DNA of 64,000 nt. Source: Olsenella sp. An285 (GTDB lineage: Bacteria > Actinomycetota > Coriobacteriia > Coriobacteriales > Atopobiaceae). Each line of letters opens with the position of its first letter. Position 1 is the first letter of the stretch. Shown here piece by piece: positions 8,559 through 15,858 of the stretch. The notes beneath the pieces are model-generated. The model was not told the origin of the DNA, made no database searches, and saw only the letters and a list, made by a program, of their open reading frames with translations. The stretch covers positions 1 through 64,000 of the forward strand of contig NZ_NFIZ01000009.1 in the NCBI RefSeq assembly GCF_002159625.1, read 5' to 3'. Position numbers and translations under genes: made by a program.

Positions 8559-9710
8559 CTAGATCACCTCCGCGTAGGAGCCCAGGTAGCGGCACTCCTG
8601 GCAGAGGCTGCCTATGGAGGACATGAGGGCGGAGAACTCCGGCGCGGCGACGGGGCACTCGATGTCGAAGTAGAAGCGGAACTCGAAGTCGCGCTCGGGT
8701 ATGGGGCGGCTCTCCAGCTTGAGGAGGTTGATGTCCAGCGCGTAGAACTTGGCGAGCAGCTTGTAGAGGGTGCCGGGCTCGTGGGGCAGCACGATCATGA
8801 GGGAGGTGCGGTCCGCCCCGGGGTAGATCCTGAGGTCCCGGGAGATGCAGGCGAAGCGCGTGTAGTTGTTGTCATGGTCCTGCGCGTCGGCCACCAGCAC
8901 GTCGAGGTCGTAGAGGTCGGCGCAGGACCTGGAGGAGAGCGCGGCCACGTCCGTGCGGCCCGACTCCGCAACGCGCTTGGCCGCGACCGCGGTGTTCTCG
9001 CACACGTGCACGCGCACGTCCGGCAGGCCCGAGAGGAACTCCGCGCACTGGCCTATGGCCTGCTCGTGGCTGTAGATGTCGCGTATGCCCTCGATGGTGG
9101 CGCCGCGGCGGGCAAGGAGGTTGTGCTCCACCTTCACGCGCGTGGTGCGAACCACGTAGAAGGAGTGCTCGACCATGAGGTCGAACATCTGGTTGACCGA
9201 GCCCGCGGTGGAGTTCTCGAGCGGCAGGACGCCGAACTCCGCGAGCCCCTGCTCCACGGTGCGGAAGACGGCGTCGAACGAGGGGGCGTAGGCGATCTGC
9301 GGGCGCCTGAAGAACTTCTCCGCCGCCATCTGCGAGTAGGCGCCCTCGACGCCCTGGCAGCACACGCGCGCGGAGCGCGGGAAGAGCTCAGGCGTTGAGG
9401 CGCGGGCGGCGTCTATGCGCGCGAGCACGGGGTCCTTCTCGACGTCCCCCAGAAGGGCGTGCTGGCGGGAGCGCGAGGCCTCCATGAGGAGCTCCATGAG
9501 CACCTGAGCGTAGGTCGCCAGGTCCTCCGGGGCGGCCGCGGCGGCGGAGGCCACCTTCTGGCGCTCCCGGGCGGGGTCGAAGACGCGCAGGCCGTGTTCG
9601 CGCTTGTAGGCAGCGACGCGCTCGGAGACGCGGGCGCGCTCGGCAAAGAGCGAGAAGATCTGGCTGTCGATCTGGTCTATCTGCTGTCTAAGCTCTCCGA
9701 GCTCCGGCAT
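8559..9710 (-). CDS. pheA: Bifunctional chorismate mutase / prephenate dehydratase (P-protein)
   Basis: The 383-residue protein takes chorismate through prephenate to phenylpyruvate. Domains in order: an AroQ-type chorismate mutase helix bundle (about 1-90), prephenate dehydratase (about 113-295) with ENSTAGSV and the catalytic TRF motif at 284-286, and a C-terminal ACT domain with ESRP at 333-336, the site for phenylalanine feedback inhibition. ATG at 9710 has AAGGAG seven bases upstream; a longer in-frame reading exists but adds a low-complexity leader without a ribosome site. It is followed directly by aroE/K. Confidence 0.95.
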   Translation of the reverse strand: MPELGELRQQIDQIDSQIFSLFAERARVSERVAAYKREHGLRVFDPARERQKVASAAAAAPEDLATYAQVLMELLMEASRSRQHALLGDVEKDPVLARIDAARASTPELFPRSARVCCQGVEGAYSQMAAEKFFRRPQIAYAPSFDAVFRTVEQGLAEFGVLPLENSTAGSVNQMFDLMVEHSFYVVRTTRVKVEHNLLARRGATIEGIRDIYSHEQAIGQCAEFLSGLPDVRVHVCENTAVAAKRVAESGRTDVAALSSRSCADLYDLDVLVADAQDHDNNYTRFACISRDLRIYPGADRTSLMIVLPHEPGTLYKLLAKFYALDINLLKLESRPIPERDFEFRFYFDIECPVAAPEFSALMSSIGSLCQECRYLGSYAEVI

Positions 9711-9787
9711 GTGCGACTCCTTCTTGGTTTCCGACGGTTCGATCTTATGATGGTGCCTTGCCTGCCTGCCAGCTTGCGCCCCCGACT

Positions 9788-9801
9788 TTTGAGGCCTCAA
9801 A
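9788..9801. promoter_or_regulatory. Palindrome TTTGAGGCCTCAAA between aroC and pheA
   Basis: A perfect 14-bp palindrome, extended by GAC/GTC arms across single-base bulges, lies in the 124-base aroC-pheA gap. No T run follows on the minus strand, so a simple terminator is unlikely. It could be an operator or an RNA hairpin affecting pheA; there is no other evidence. Confidence 0.35.
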
Positions 9802-9834
9802 GGTCGAGGCCGGCGAGAAGGGCGCGCGTGTGCG

Positions 9835-10956
9835 CTACTGCGGGTCCGCGGGCCAGGCCAGGAGCGCGTCCGCGACGCCCAGCGCGCAGACGGCCTCCAC
9901 CACGGGCACCGCGCGGATCACGGCGGTGGTGTCGTGCCTGCCGTGGACCCTCAGCGTGGCGGGCTCCATGCTCGTGAGGTCGACGGAGGGCTGGTCAACC
10001 ATGACGCTGGAGATGGGCTTGAAGGCGCAGCGCACGAGGAGGGGCGCCCCGGTGGTGATGCCGCCGAGGATGCCGCCGGCGTTGTTGGTCGCAGGGACGC
10101 AGCGTCCGTCGCGCACCTCATAGGGGTCGTTGTTCTGCGTCCCGCGCAGGCGTGCCGCCTCAAAGCCCCGACCGAACTCGACTCCCTTCACCGATGGGAT
10201 GCCAAAGAGGGCGCGTGCGAGCACGTTCTCCATCCCGTCGAACATGGGGGAGCCTGCGCCGGCGGGGATGCCCGTTGCGGCGCACTCCACGATGCCGCCC
10301 ACGGTATCCCTCTGGGCGCGTGCCGACATCACGGCCTCGACCATCCGCTCGCCGGCGGCGGCGTCGATCGCGGGCATGCGGCGGCCATCCGCGAGCGCGC
10401 CCATCTGCTCGGCGAGCCTGGCGTTTGCCGCGGGGGAGTTGTCAAGAGCGGCGAGGGGCTCGTCCACGATCCCGGCGAGCTCTGCCACATGGGCGGCCAC
10501 GCGAATGCCCCCGCTCTCGAGCCACTGGAGGGCAAGCCCGCCGGCGACGCAGAGCGGGCCGGTGAGCCTGCCCGAGAAGTGCCCGCCTCCGGGGACGTCC
10601 TGTGCGCCGTGCCACTTGGCCCACGCAGCGAAGTCGGCGTGCCCGGGGCGCGGCACGGAGAGGATGTTTCCGTAGTCGCCGGAGCGCGTGTTGGTGTTCT
10701 CTATGACGGCGGCGAGCGGCGCGCCGCAGGTCTCGCCGTTGGGGTTGAGGCCGGAGACGATGCGGGGGACGTCCGGCTCCTTGCGCGGGGTGCCCCAGGG
10801 ATCGTTGCCCGGAGCCCGTCGCGCGACGAAGGCGGTGAGCGCCTCGAGATCGACCCTCATGCCGGCGGGCAGGCCCTCGACCACGCATCCCACGGCAGGG
10901 GAGTGCGACTGCCCGAAGACGGTCACTTTGAGCGCGGTTCCCATGCTTGAAGGCAT
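9835..10956 (-). CDS. aroC: Chorismate synthase
   Basis: The enzyme makes chorismate from EPSP using reduced FMN. The 373-residue product has the family signatures GQSHSPAVG near the N-terminus, GHADFAAWAKW in the middle, and the HDTTAVIRAVPVVEA block near the C-terminus. The start was placed at ATG 10956 because AAGGAG lies five bases upstream; a second in-frame ATG at 10944 is possible. It is separated from aroA by a 95-bp repeat cluster rather than being directly adjacent as the other aro genes are. Confidence 0.95.
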   Translation of the reverse strand: MPSSMGTALKVTVFGQSHSPAVGCVVEGLPAGMRVDLEALTAFVARRAPGNDPWGTPRKEPDVPRIVSGLNPNGETCGAPLAAVIENTNTRSGDYGNILSVPRPGHADFAAWAKWHGAQDVPGGGHFSGRLTGPLCVAGGLALQWLESGGIRVAAHVAELAGIVDEPLAALDNSPAANARLAEQMGALADGRRMPAIDAAAGERMVEAVMSARAQRDTVGGIVECAATGIPAGAGSPMFDGMENVLARALFGIPSVKGVEFGRGFEAARLRGTQNNDPYEVRDGRCVPATNNAGGILGGITTGAPLLVRCAFKPISSVMVDQPSVDLTSMEPATLRVHGRHDTTAVIRAVPVVEAVCALGVADALLAWPADPQ

Positions 10957-10986
10957 GCTGCTCCTTTCTGTTGCACAAAGCGGCAC

Positions 10987-11081
10987 AAAGCGGGACGTGC
11001 CTGCTCTGTGCAGATTCTTGCACGTTTGGGGACGTGCCTAAAATGTGCAGATATTTGCACGTTTCAGGCACGTCCCGTTTT
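10987..11081. repeat. REP/BIME-like cluster A (95 bp) between aroA and aroC
   Basis: This is one of three near-identical 94-95 bp clusters in the window, with B at 40268 and C at 41210. It contains two hairpins in a row. The second has stems 11028-11049 and 11056-11076 around a GATATT loop, and the outer end reads GGCACGTCCCGTTTT. It has the same orientation as copy B. Its last base pairs overlap the aroA stop: the TAA of aroA (11080-11082, minus strand) is formed partly by the repeat's terminal TTTT. Transcribed within the aro operon, it would fold in the mRNA between aroA and aroC. Confidence 0.85.
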
Positions 11082-12390
11082 AGGCGAGGACGTGGCCGCC
11101 GAGGGAGGCGAAGTCCTCGAAGAAGGCCGGGTAGGACTTGGAGACGCACTCCGCGCCCTCGATGGTGACGGTCCCGGCGCAGCGGGTGGAGAGGACCGCC
11201 GCCATCATGGCGATGCGGTGATCGTTCGCGGCGTCCACGACGCCGCCCGCGAGCTCCGGGACGCCCTCCACGAGCAGGCCGTCCTCCGTCGCCCGCGCCC
11301 TCCCGCCGAGCGCGCGGATCGCAGCGGAGACGGTCTCGAGGCGGTCGGACTCCTTGAGGCGCAGGCGCGCCGCCCCCGTGAAGGCGGTCGTGCCCTCGGC
11401 GACGGCGGCCACCGCGGCGAGGGGAGGCACGAGGTCCGGGCAGGCGCTGACGTCGATGGTGCGCCCCGCCAGCCGGTCGGTCACGCAGCCGGCGCCGTCA
11501 GCTGAGCGCAGGACGCGTGCGCCGAGAAGGGCAAGCGCCGCAAGGACCTGACGGTCCCCCTGCGGGCTTCGCGCGTCGAGCCCCGTGACCGCCACGCCCT
11601 GCTCGCGGCCGCAGATGGCCCCGGCGGCGAGCCAGAAGGCCGCGTTGGACCAGTCCCCGCCCACGCGGACCGTGCCGGGGGAGACGAGCCCGGCAGGCGC
11701 CGAGCAGGCAAAGGAGCGGGCGGGCGATCCCTCGGGCGTCTGAACGCGGCCCTCGGTCACCTTCGCGCCAAAGCGCCGGAGCGCGGCGACGGTGATGTCT
11801 ATGTAGGGGCGGGACTCCACGGGCTCGGTCACCACGACCTCGACGGGCTCGCCCATGAGGGGCGCCGCCAGGAGAAGGCCGCTCACGTACTGCGAGGACA
11901 CGTTCCCGGGTAGGGAGAAGCGTCCCGGCAGGAGCGTCCCGCTCACGCGCAGCGGGACCTCGCCCTGGGGAGAGAGCGCTGCCCCGTGCCCGACGAGCTC
12001 CTCGTAGAGAGGGGAGAGCGGCCGCTGCGGAAGCCTGCCGTGCGCCGTTATGCTCGCGGTGCGCCCCAGCGCGGCCACCACGGGGAGCAGAAACCTCAGC
12101 GTGGAGCCGGACTCCCCGCAGTCGAGCGCCGCTTCTGGTTGGTCGTCGGGGCGGCTCTCCTTCGCGGGCACGGGGGTCACGCGGAAGCCCAGCCTCGTGC
12201 GCGCGACACCTGCGCCGAGAGACTCGAGGCAGGAGATGGTGGCGTCGATGTCGTCCGAGGTGGTGGTGCAGTCCACGTTGTTGGTCCCGGAGGCAAGCGC
12301 GGCGCAGATAAGCAGGCGGTGCGCCTCGGACTTGGAGGACGGCGCCTCGACTGCCCCCGAGAGGCGCGCGGGTTCTATGACGGCCCTCAT
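11080..12390 (-). CDS. aroA: 3-phosphoshikimate 1-carboxyvinyltransferase (EPSP synthase)
   Basis: The enzyme joins shikimate-3-phosphate and phosphoenolpyruvate to give EPSP. The 436-residue product has the substrate-binding block SSKSEAHRLLICAAL near the N-terminus, DCGESGSTLRFLLP (family LGNAGTA/ESGSTLRF region) and RLRLKESDRLE near residue 345, plus DHRIAMMAAVL near the C-terminus. The ESGSTLRF form is typical of the actinobacterial/firmicute enzymes. ATG at 12390 overlaps the aroB stop (ATGA). Its stop codon abuts repeat cluster A. Confidence 0.96.
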   Translation of the reverse strand: MRAVIEPARLSGAVEAPSSKSEAHRLLICAALASGTNNVDCTTTSDDIDATISCLESLGAGVARTRLGFRVTPVPAKESRPDDQPEAALDCGESGSTLRFLLPVVAALGRTASITAHGRLPQRPLSPLYEELVGHGAALSPQGEVPLRVSGTLLPGRFSLPGNVSSQYVSGLLLAAPLMGEPVEVVVTEPVESRPYIDITVAALRRFGAKVTEGRVQTPEGSPARSFACSAPAGLVSPGTVRVGGDWSNAAFWLAAGAICGREQGVAVTGLDARSPQGDRQVLAALALLGARVLRSADGAGCVTDRLAGRTIDVSACPDLVPPLAAVAAVAEGTTAFTGAARLRLKESDRLETVSAAIRALGGRARATEDGLLVEGVPELAGGVVDAANDHRIAMMAAVLSTRCAGTVTIEGAECVSKSYPAFFEDFASLGGHVLA

Positions 12391-13511
12391 GAGGCCGCCC
12401 CCGTCATCTCGAGGCCGGCGTCAAGGAGCTCGCGCATCTCGGCGAGCGACACGCGCCGCACCTCCGCGCGCCCGACCTCGGCCGGCACAGCGAGGTTCAC
12501 GCCGTCGCCGTGGCGCTTCTTGTCGTGCGCGAGGAAGCCCATGAGGACGTCCGCCGGAAGGTCGGTCGTGACGGGCAGGCCGTGCGCTCGGACGCAGCGC
12601 TCGATGCGCCTGCGGGTCTCCCCGGAGCACCAGCCGCGGCTCTCCGAGGCGCGGGCCACGATGCAGAGCCCCGCGGCCACGCACGTGCCGTGGCCCAGCG
12701 CAAAGTCGCTCGCGGCCTCTATGGCATGCCCCACGGTGTGGCCAAGGTTGAGCGTCTGCCTGAGCCCGCGCTCCCGCTCGTCCGCCTCCACCACGTCGCG
12801 CTTGATCTCTATGTTTCTCGCGACGATCGCGGCGACCTCGTCGGCGGAGGCGCCCGGCGCGTTGAGCGGGCTCACGGTCAGCCTGTCCAGGAGCTCGCCG
12901 TCTGCCAGGACCGCGTGCTTGACCACCTCTCCGCAGGAGTCCGTGAGGAGCTCGGGCGAGACCGTCTCGAGGCAGCTCACGTCCGCAACCACTGCCGAGG
13001 GCTGCCAGAAGGCGCCCACGAGGTTCTTGCCTGCCGCGATGTCCACGGCGGTCTTTCCGCCCACCGAGGAGTCGACCATGGCAAGGAGCGAGGTCGGTGC
13101 CTGCACCACGCGAATCCCGCGCAGGTAGAGGGCGGCGGCAAGGCCCGCCATGTCACCCGTGACGCCGCCCCCCAGCGCCACCACGACATCGTCGCGCGTG
13201 AGTCCGCGCTCCGCGAGGCCCTCGAGGATGCCCCCGAGCGTCCCGAGCCCCTTGTGCGCCTCGCCGGCGGGAAAGACGATCCTCGGCGCCACGCCCATTC
13301 CCGCGGCCGAGAGCGAGGCCTCGGCGGCGTCCGCGTAGAGGGGCGCCACGTTGGTCTCGCTCACCACGCAGACGCGAGCGTCCCCCGCGACGCTGCGGGT
13401 GACCTCGCCGAGAAGGGCGAGGGCCCCGGGCCCCACCAGCACGTCGTAGGCGCGCGAGGCGGCGCCCACGTGGACGTTGATAATCTCGTGGTTCTTCTCG
13501 CCGGACGTCAT
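12387..13511 (-). CDS. aroB: 3-dehydroquinate synthase
   Basis: This NAD- and metal-dependent enzyme converts DAHP to 3-dehydroquinate. The 374-residue product carries FPAGEAHKGL, the dinucleotide-site ALGGGVTGDMAG, QAPTSLLAMVDSSVGGKT, and the metal ligands in CGEVVKH and NLGHTVGHAIE. The ATG at 13511 overlaps the tyrA stop in an ATGA arrangement and the gene ends inside the aroA start, so translation of tyrA, aroB and aroA is probably coupled. An in-frame extension upstream would run through tyrA and is not real. Confidence 0.96.
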   Translation of the reverse strand: MTSGEKNHEIINVHVGAASRAYDVLVGPGALALLGEVTRSVAGDARVCVVSETNVAPLYADAAEASLSAAGMGVAPRIVFPAGEAHKGLGTLGGILEGLAERGLTRDDVVVALGGGVTGDMAGLAAALYLRGIRVVQAPTSLLAMVDSSVGGKTAVDIAAGKNLVGAFWQPSAVVADVSCLETVSPELLTDSCGEVVKHAVLADGELLDRLTVSPLNAPGASADEVAAIVARNIEIKRDVVEADERERGLRQTLNLGHTVGHAIEAASDFALGHGTCVAAGLCIVARASESRGWCSGETRRRIERCVRAHGLPVTTDLPADVLMGFLAHDKKRHGDGVNLAVPAEVGRAEVRRVSLAEMRELLDAGLEMTGAAS

Positions 13512-14407
13512 CTTCCCTCGACCTCCCGCTTGATCCTGTCGCCCTCCGCAAGGAGCGCCTGGAGCCGCTCCGCGTCGCGAGCGTCTATGGCGTCCTTGTA
13601 TGCCTGCAGGCTGGCGATGATGGTCCCGATCTCCTCGGACAGGAAGTCGGCGTTGTCGAGGAAGAGCTCGGTCCACATGGGCGCGTTGAGGCGCGCCACG
13701 CGCGTGAGGTCGCGGTAGGAGCCGGCCGAGAAGCCCCGGTGCTCGCGGGCCGTGGGGCTCTTGACGTAGGCGTTTGAGACCACGTGCGCGAGCTGAGAGG
13801 TGAAGGCGATGATGCGGTCGTGCTCCTCCGCCGTGGCCAGCGTGAAGCTGCCGAACTCGCAGGGTGCGAGGAGCTCCTTCAGGCGCTCGAGCACGTCCGC
13901 GCGGGCGAGGTCGCCCATCCGGGGCGGGACCACGACCATGGGGGCGCCGCGGAACATGGTGGCGCGGGCGCGGGCGAAGCCGGAGAACTGGGTGCCCGCC
14001 ATGGGGTGGCACCCCACGAAGGTGAAGGGGAGCCCCTCGCAGATCTTCTCGCAGCGCTCGCAGATGGCGCGCTTCACGCCCACGGCGTCGATGACGATGG
14101 CGCCCGGGGAGACGAGGTGCGCGTAGCGCTCGAGCCACTCGACGGTGGAGGCGGGGTAGCCCGCGAGCACGATGAGCTCGCAGGTGGGGACCGTGGACTC
14201 GTCGAGCTCTCCGGTGACGGTCTCGATCATGGCGAGCTCAAGGGTGGAGCGCGTGCGGTTCCAGGCGAAGACCTCCGCGCCGGCGGCGGCGAAGGCCTTG
14301 GCGAAGGAGCCGCCCATGAGCCCCAGGCTCACCACGCCGCGACGCCCGGGGACGAAGGTCGCCTCCGGCGCGACGCTCTTCTCGCCAGTCGCGTTCTCGA
14401 CAGCCAT
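13508..14407 (-). CDS. tyrA: Prephenate dehydrogenase
   Basis: The enzyme oxidises and decarboxylates prephenate to 4-hydroxyphenylpyruvate on the tyrosine branch. The 299-residue product has an N-terminal NAD(P) fold and the conserved GCHPMAGTQFSG (catalytic His) and SQLAHVVSNA helices. The nucleotide loop reads SLGLMGGS, so the first glycine of the usual GxGxxG (position 27) is serine. No ACT domain is fused. ATG at 14407 follows the aroF stop directly (TAG at 14408-14410). Family placement is good; cofactor preference is not predictable. Confidence 0.92.
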   Translation of the reverse strand: MAVENATGEKSVAPEATFVPGRRGVVSLGLMGGSFAKAFAAAGAEVFAWNRTRSTLELAMIETVTGELDESTVPTCELIVLAGYPASTVEWLERYAHLVSPGAIVIDAVGVKRAICERCEKICEGLPFTFVGCHPMAGTQFSGFARARATMFRGAPMVVVPPRMGDLARADVLERLKELLAPCEFGSFTLATAEEHDRIIAFTSQLAHVVSNAYVKSPTAREHRGFSAGSYRDLTRVARLNAPMWTELFLDNADFLSEEIGTIIASLQAYKDAIDARDAERLQALLAEGDRIKREVEGR

Positions 14408-15433
14408 CTACGCCTCCTCGATCTCTGCCGTCACGGCCTCGCGGATGAGGGCGATGCGGCGCATGGCGTCGGTGAACTGCTCCGGCGTGAGCGCCTGCGC
14501 ACCGTCCGACCACGCCCTGCTGGGGCAGTCGTGGACCTCGATCTCCAGGCCGTCGGCGCCCGCGGCGGTTGCGGCGTAGGCGGCGGAGCGCACGTATCGC
14601 GTGTAGCCGGTGGAGTGGCTGGGGTCGGCGATGACGGGGAGATGCGTGAGGTGCTTGAGCACCGGCACGGCGTTGACGTCGAAGGTGTTGCGCGTGCGCG
14701 TCTCGAAGGTGCGGATGCCGCGCTCGCAGAGCATGACGTTGGCGTTGCCCTCGCTCATGACGTACTCGGCTCCCAGGACGAGCTCGTCTATGGTCTCGGA
14801 CATGCCGCGCTTGAGGAGGACGGGCGTGGAGGTCTGGCCCACCTCCCTGAGAAGGGCGAAGTTCTGGGCGTTGCGCGCGCCGATCTGCAGGACGTCAACG
14901 CCCTTCTCCACGAAGAGCTCAACGTCGCGCGGGTCCATGACCTCGGTCACGACGGGCATGCCCAGTTCGGCACCCGCCTCGAGAAGAAGGTCGAGGCCCT
15001 TCTCTCCCATGCCCTGGTAGGCGTAGGGGGAGGTGCGGGGCTTGAAGGCGCCCCCGCGCAGCATGGTGGCGCCGGCGGTCCTGACGGCGCGCGCGATGGT
15101 GACGAGGTTCTCGCCCTCGACGGAGCACGGGCCCGCGATGACCTGGAAGTGGCCCCCGCCCACGAGCACCCCGTGGCCGCAGTCCACGACGGTGTCCTCC
15201 GGGTGGAACTTGCGGTTGGCGAGCTTGAACGGCTCCGAGACGCGCTGGACGCGCTCGACGATGTCCATGCTCTCCAGGATGAAGGGGTCGATCTGCGTGG
15301 TGTCGCCGATGATGCCGACGAGCGTCTCGTGGTCGCCCTGCGAGACGTTGGTCCTGAATCCGCGGTCCTCGATCCACTTGACAAAGAGGTCGAGCTGCTC
15401 GGTCGTGGCCGAGTCCCTGACTACTGCTATCAT
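14408..15433 (-). CDS. aroF: 3-deoxy-7-phosphoheptulonate (DAHP) synthase, type I-beta
   Basis: This is the first committed step, joining phosphoenolpyruvate and erythrose-4-phosphate. The 341-residue chain has a short N-terminal ferredoxin-like regulatory domain (about 1-70), like the Thermotoga enzyme, and then the barrel with AGPCSVEG, LRGGAFKPRTSPYAYQG, LKRGMS and ADPSHSTG. That architecture marks the type I-beta group, where the N-terminal domain gives feedback control by aromatic amino acids. ATG at 15433 has GGGGAGG upstream. It opens the minus-strand aro operon. Confidence 0.95.
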   Translation of the reverse strand: MIAVVRDSATTEQLDLFVKWIEDRGFRTNVSQGDHETLVGIIGDTTQIDPFILESMDIVERVQRVSEPFKLANRKFHPEDTVVDCGHGVLVGGGHFQVIAGPCSVEGENLVTIARAVRTAGATMLRGGAFKPRTSPYAYQGMGEKGLDLLLEAGAELGMPVVTEVMDPRDVELFVEKGVDVLQIGARNAQNFALLREVGQTSTPVLLKRGMSETIDELVLGAEYVMSEGNANVMLCERGIRTFETRTRNTFDVNAVPVLKHLTHLPVIADPSHSTGYTRYVRSAAYAATAAGADGLEIEVHDCPSRAWSDGAQALTPEQFTDAMRRIALIREAVTAEIEEA

Positions 15434-15475
15434 GCGGGCCTCCCCGGGTCCGATGGGCGTCCAGAAATGCCCGGT

Positions 15476-15484
15476 ATCATAGCA
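15476..15484 (-). promoter_or_regulatory. Candidate extended -10 promoter for the aro operon
   Basis: On the minus strand TGCTATGAT, an extended -10 element, lies about 42 bases before the aroF start. The region 17 bases further upstream has no recognisable -35 box. The leader is too short for a T-box or peptide attenuator. Confidence 0.5.
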
Positions 15485-15629
15485 CGGGGGTGTGTCCTGC
15501 TGGTTACGGTCGTGGGCGCGTCCTGACGTTCTGGACGAGAAGAACGTCTGCTCGGACCCAGGACCCGATGCCTGCCCGGGGCGCCCGGGGTGCGCCGCGC
15601 CGCGACATGCGCTATACTCTGCTGCGCAC

Positions 15630-15706
15630 GCGCCCATAGCTCAGTGGATTAGAGCGTCTGCCTCCGGAGCAGAAGGTCGTGGGTTCGAATCCCCCTGGGC
15701 GCACCA
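15630..15706 (+). tRNA. tRNA-Arg (anticodon CCG)
   Basis: A complete cloverleaf can be drawn. The acceptor stem is GCGCCCA pairing with TGGGCGC, followed by discriminator A and an encoded CCA. The D arm is GCTC...GAGC. The anticodon stem TCTGC/GCAGA carries the loop CTCCGGA with anticodon CCG, and the T arm holds GGTTCGAAT. It reads the CGG arginine codon. A TATACT -10 element sits at 15613-15618 and a strong hairpin follows, so the gene is expressed alone. Confidence 0.97.
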
Positions 15707-15717
15707 CGCAAGACGTG

Positions 15718-15753
15718 TCGGCCCGGGCGCCCCAGCGGCGTCCGGGCCGATTT
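15718..15753 (+). terminator. Terminator after tRNA-Arg
   Basis: A long GC-rich stem (TCGGCCCGGGCGCC pairing with GGCGTCCGGGCCGA, one bulge) is followed by TTTG, 12 bases after the tRNA CCA. Confidence 0.8.
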
Positions 15754-15858
15754 GCCGTCGCGCCTCACCTTCGCATCTATCTGTTTCGTAAGCTTTGAAT
15801 AAGACAGCGCCTCCCGTGGCACAATGACCACCGTGTGTTTGCCTTCGAGAGGGGACAG

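Noticed and set aside
12387-14138. Extension of aroB to about 580 codons
   Set aside because: The extra N-terminal part would overlap tyrA in another frame and has no homology; the ATGA overlap at 13508-13511 gives a natural aroB start.
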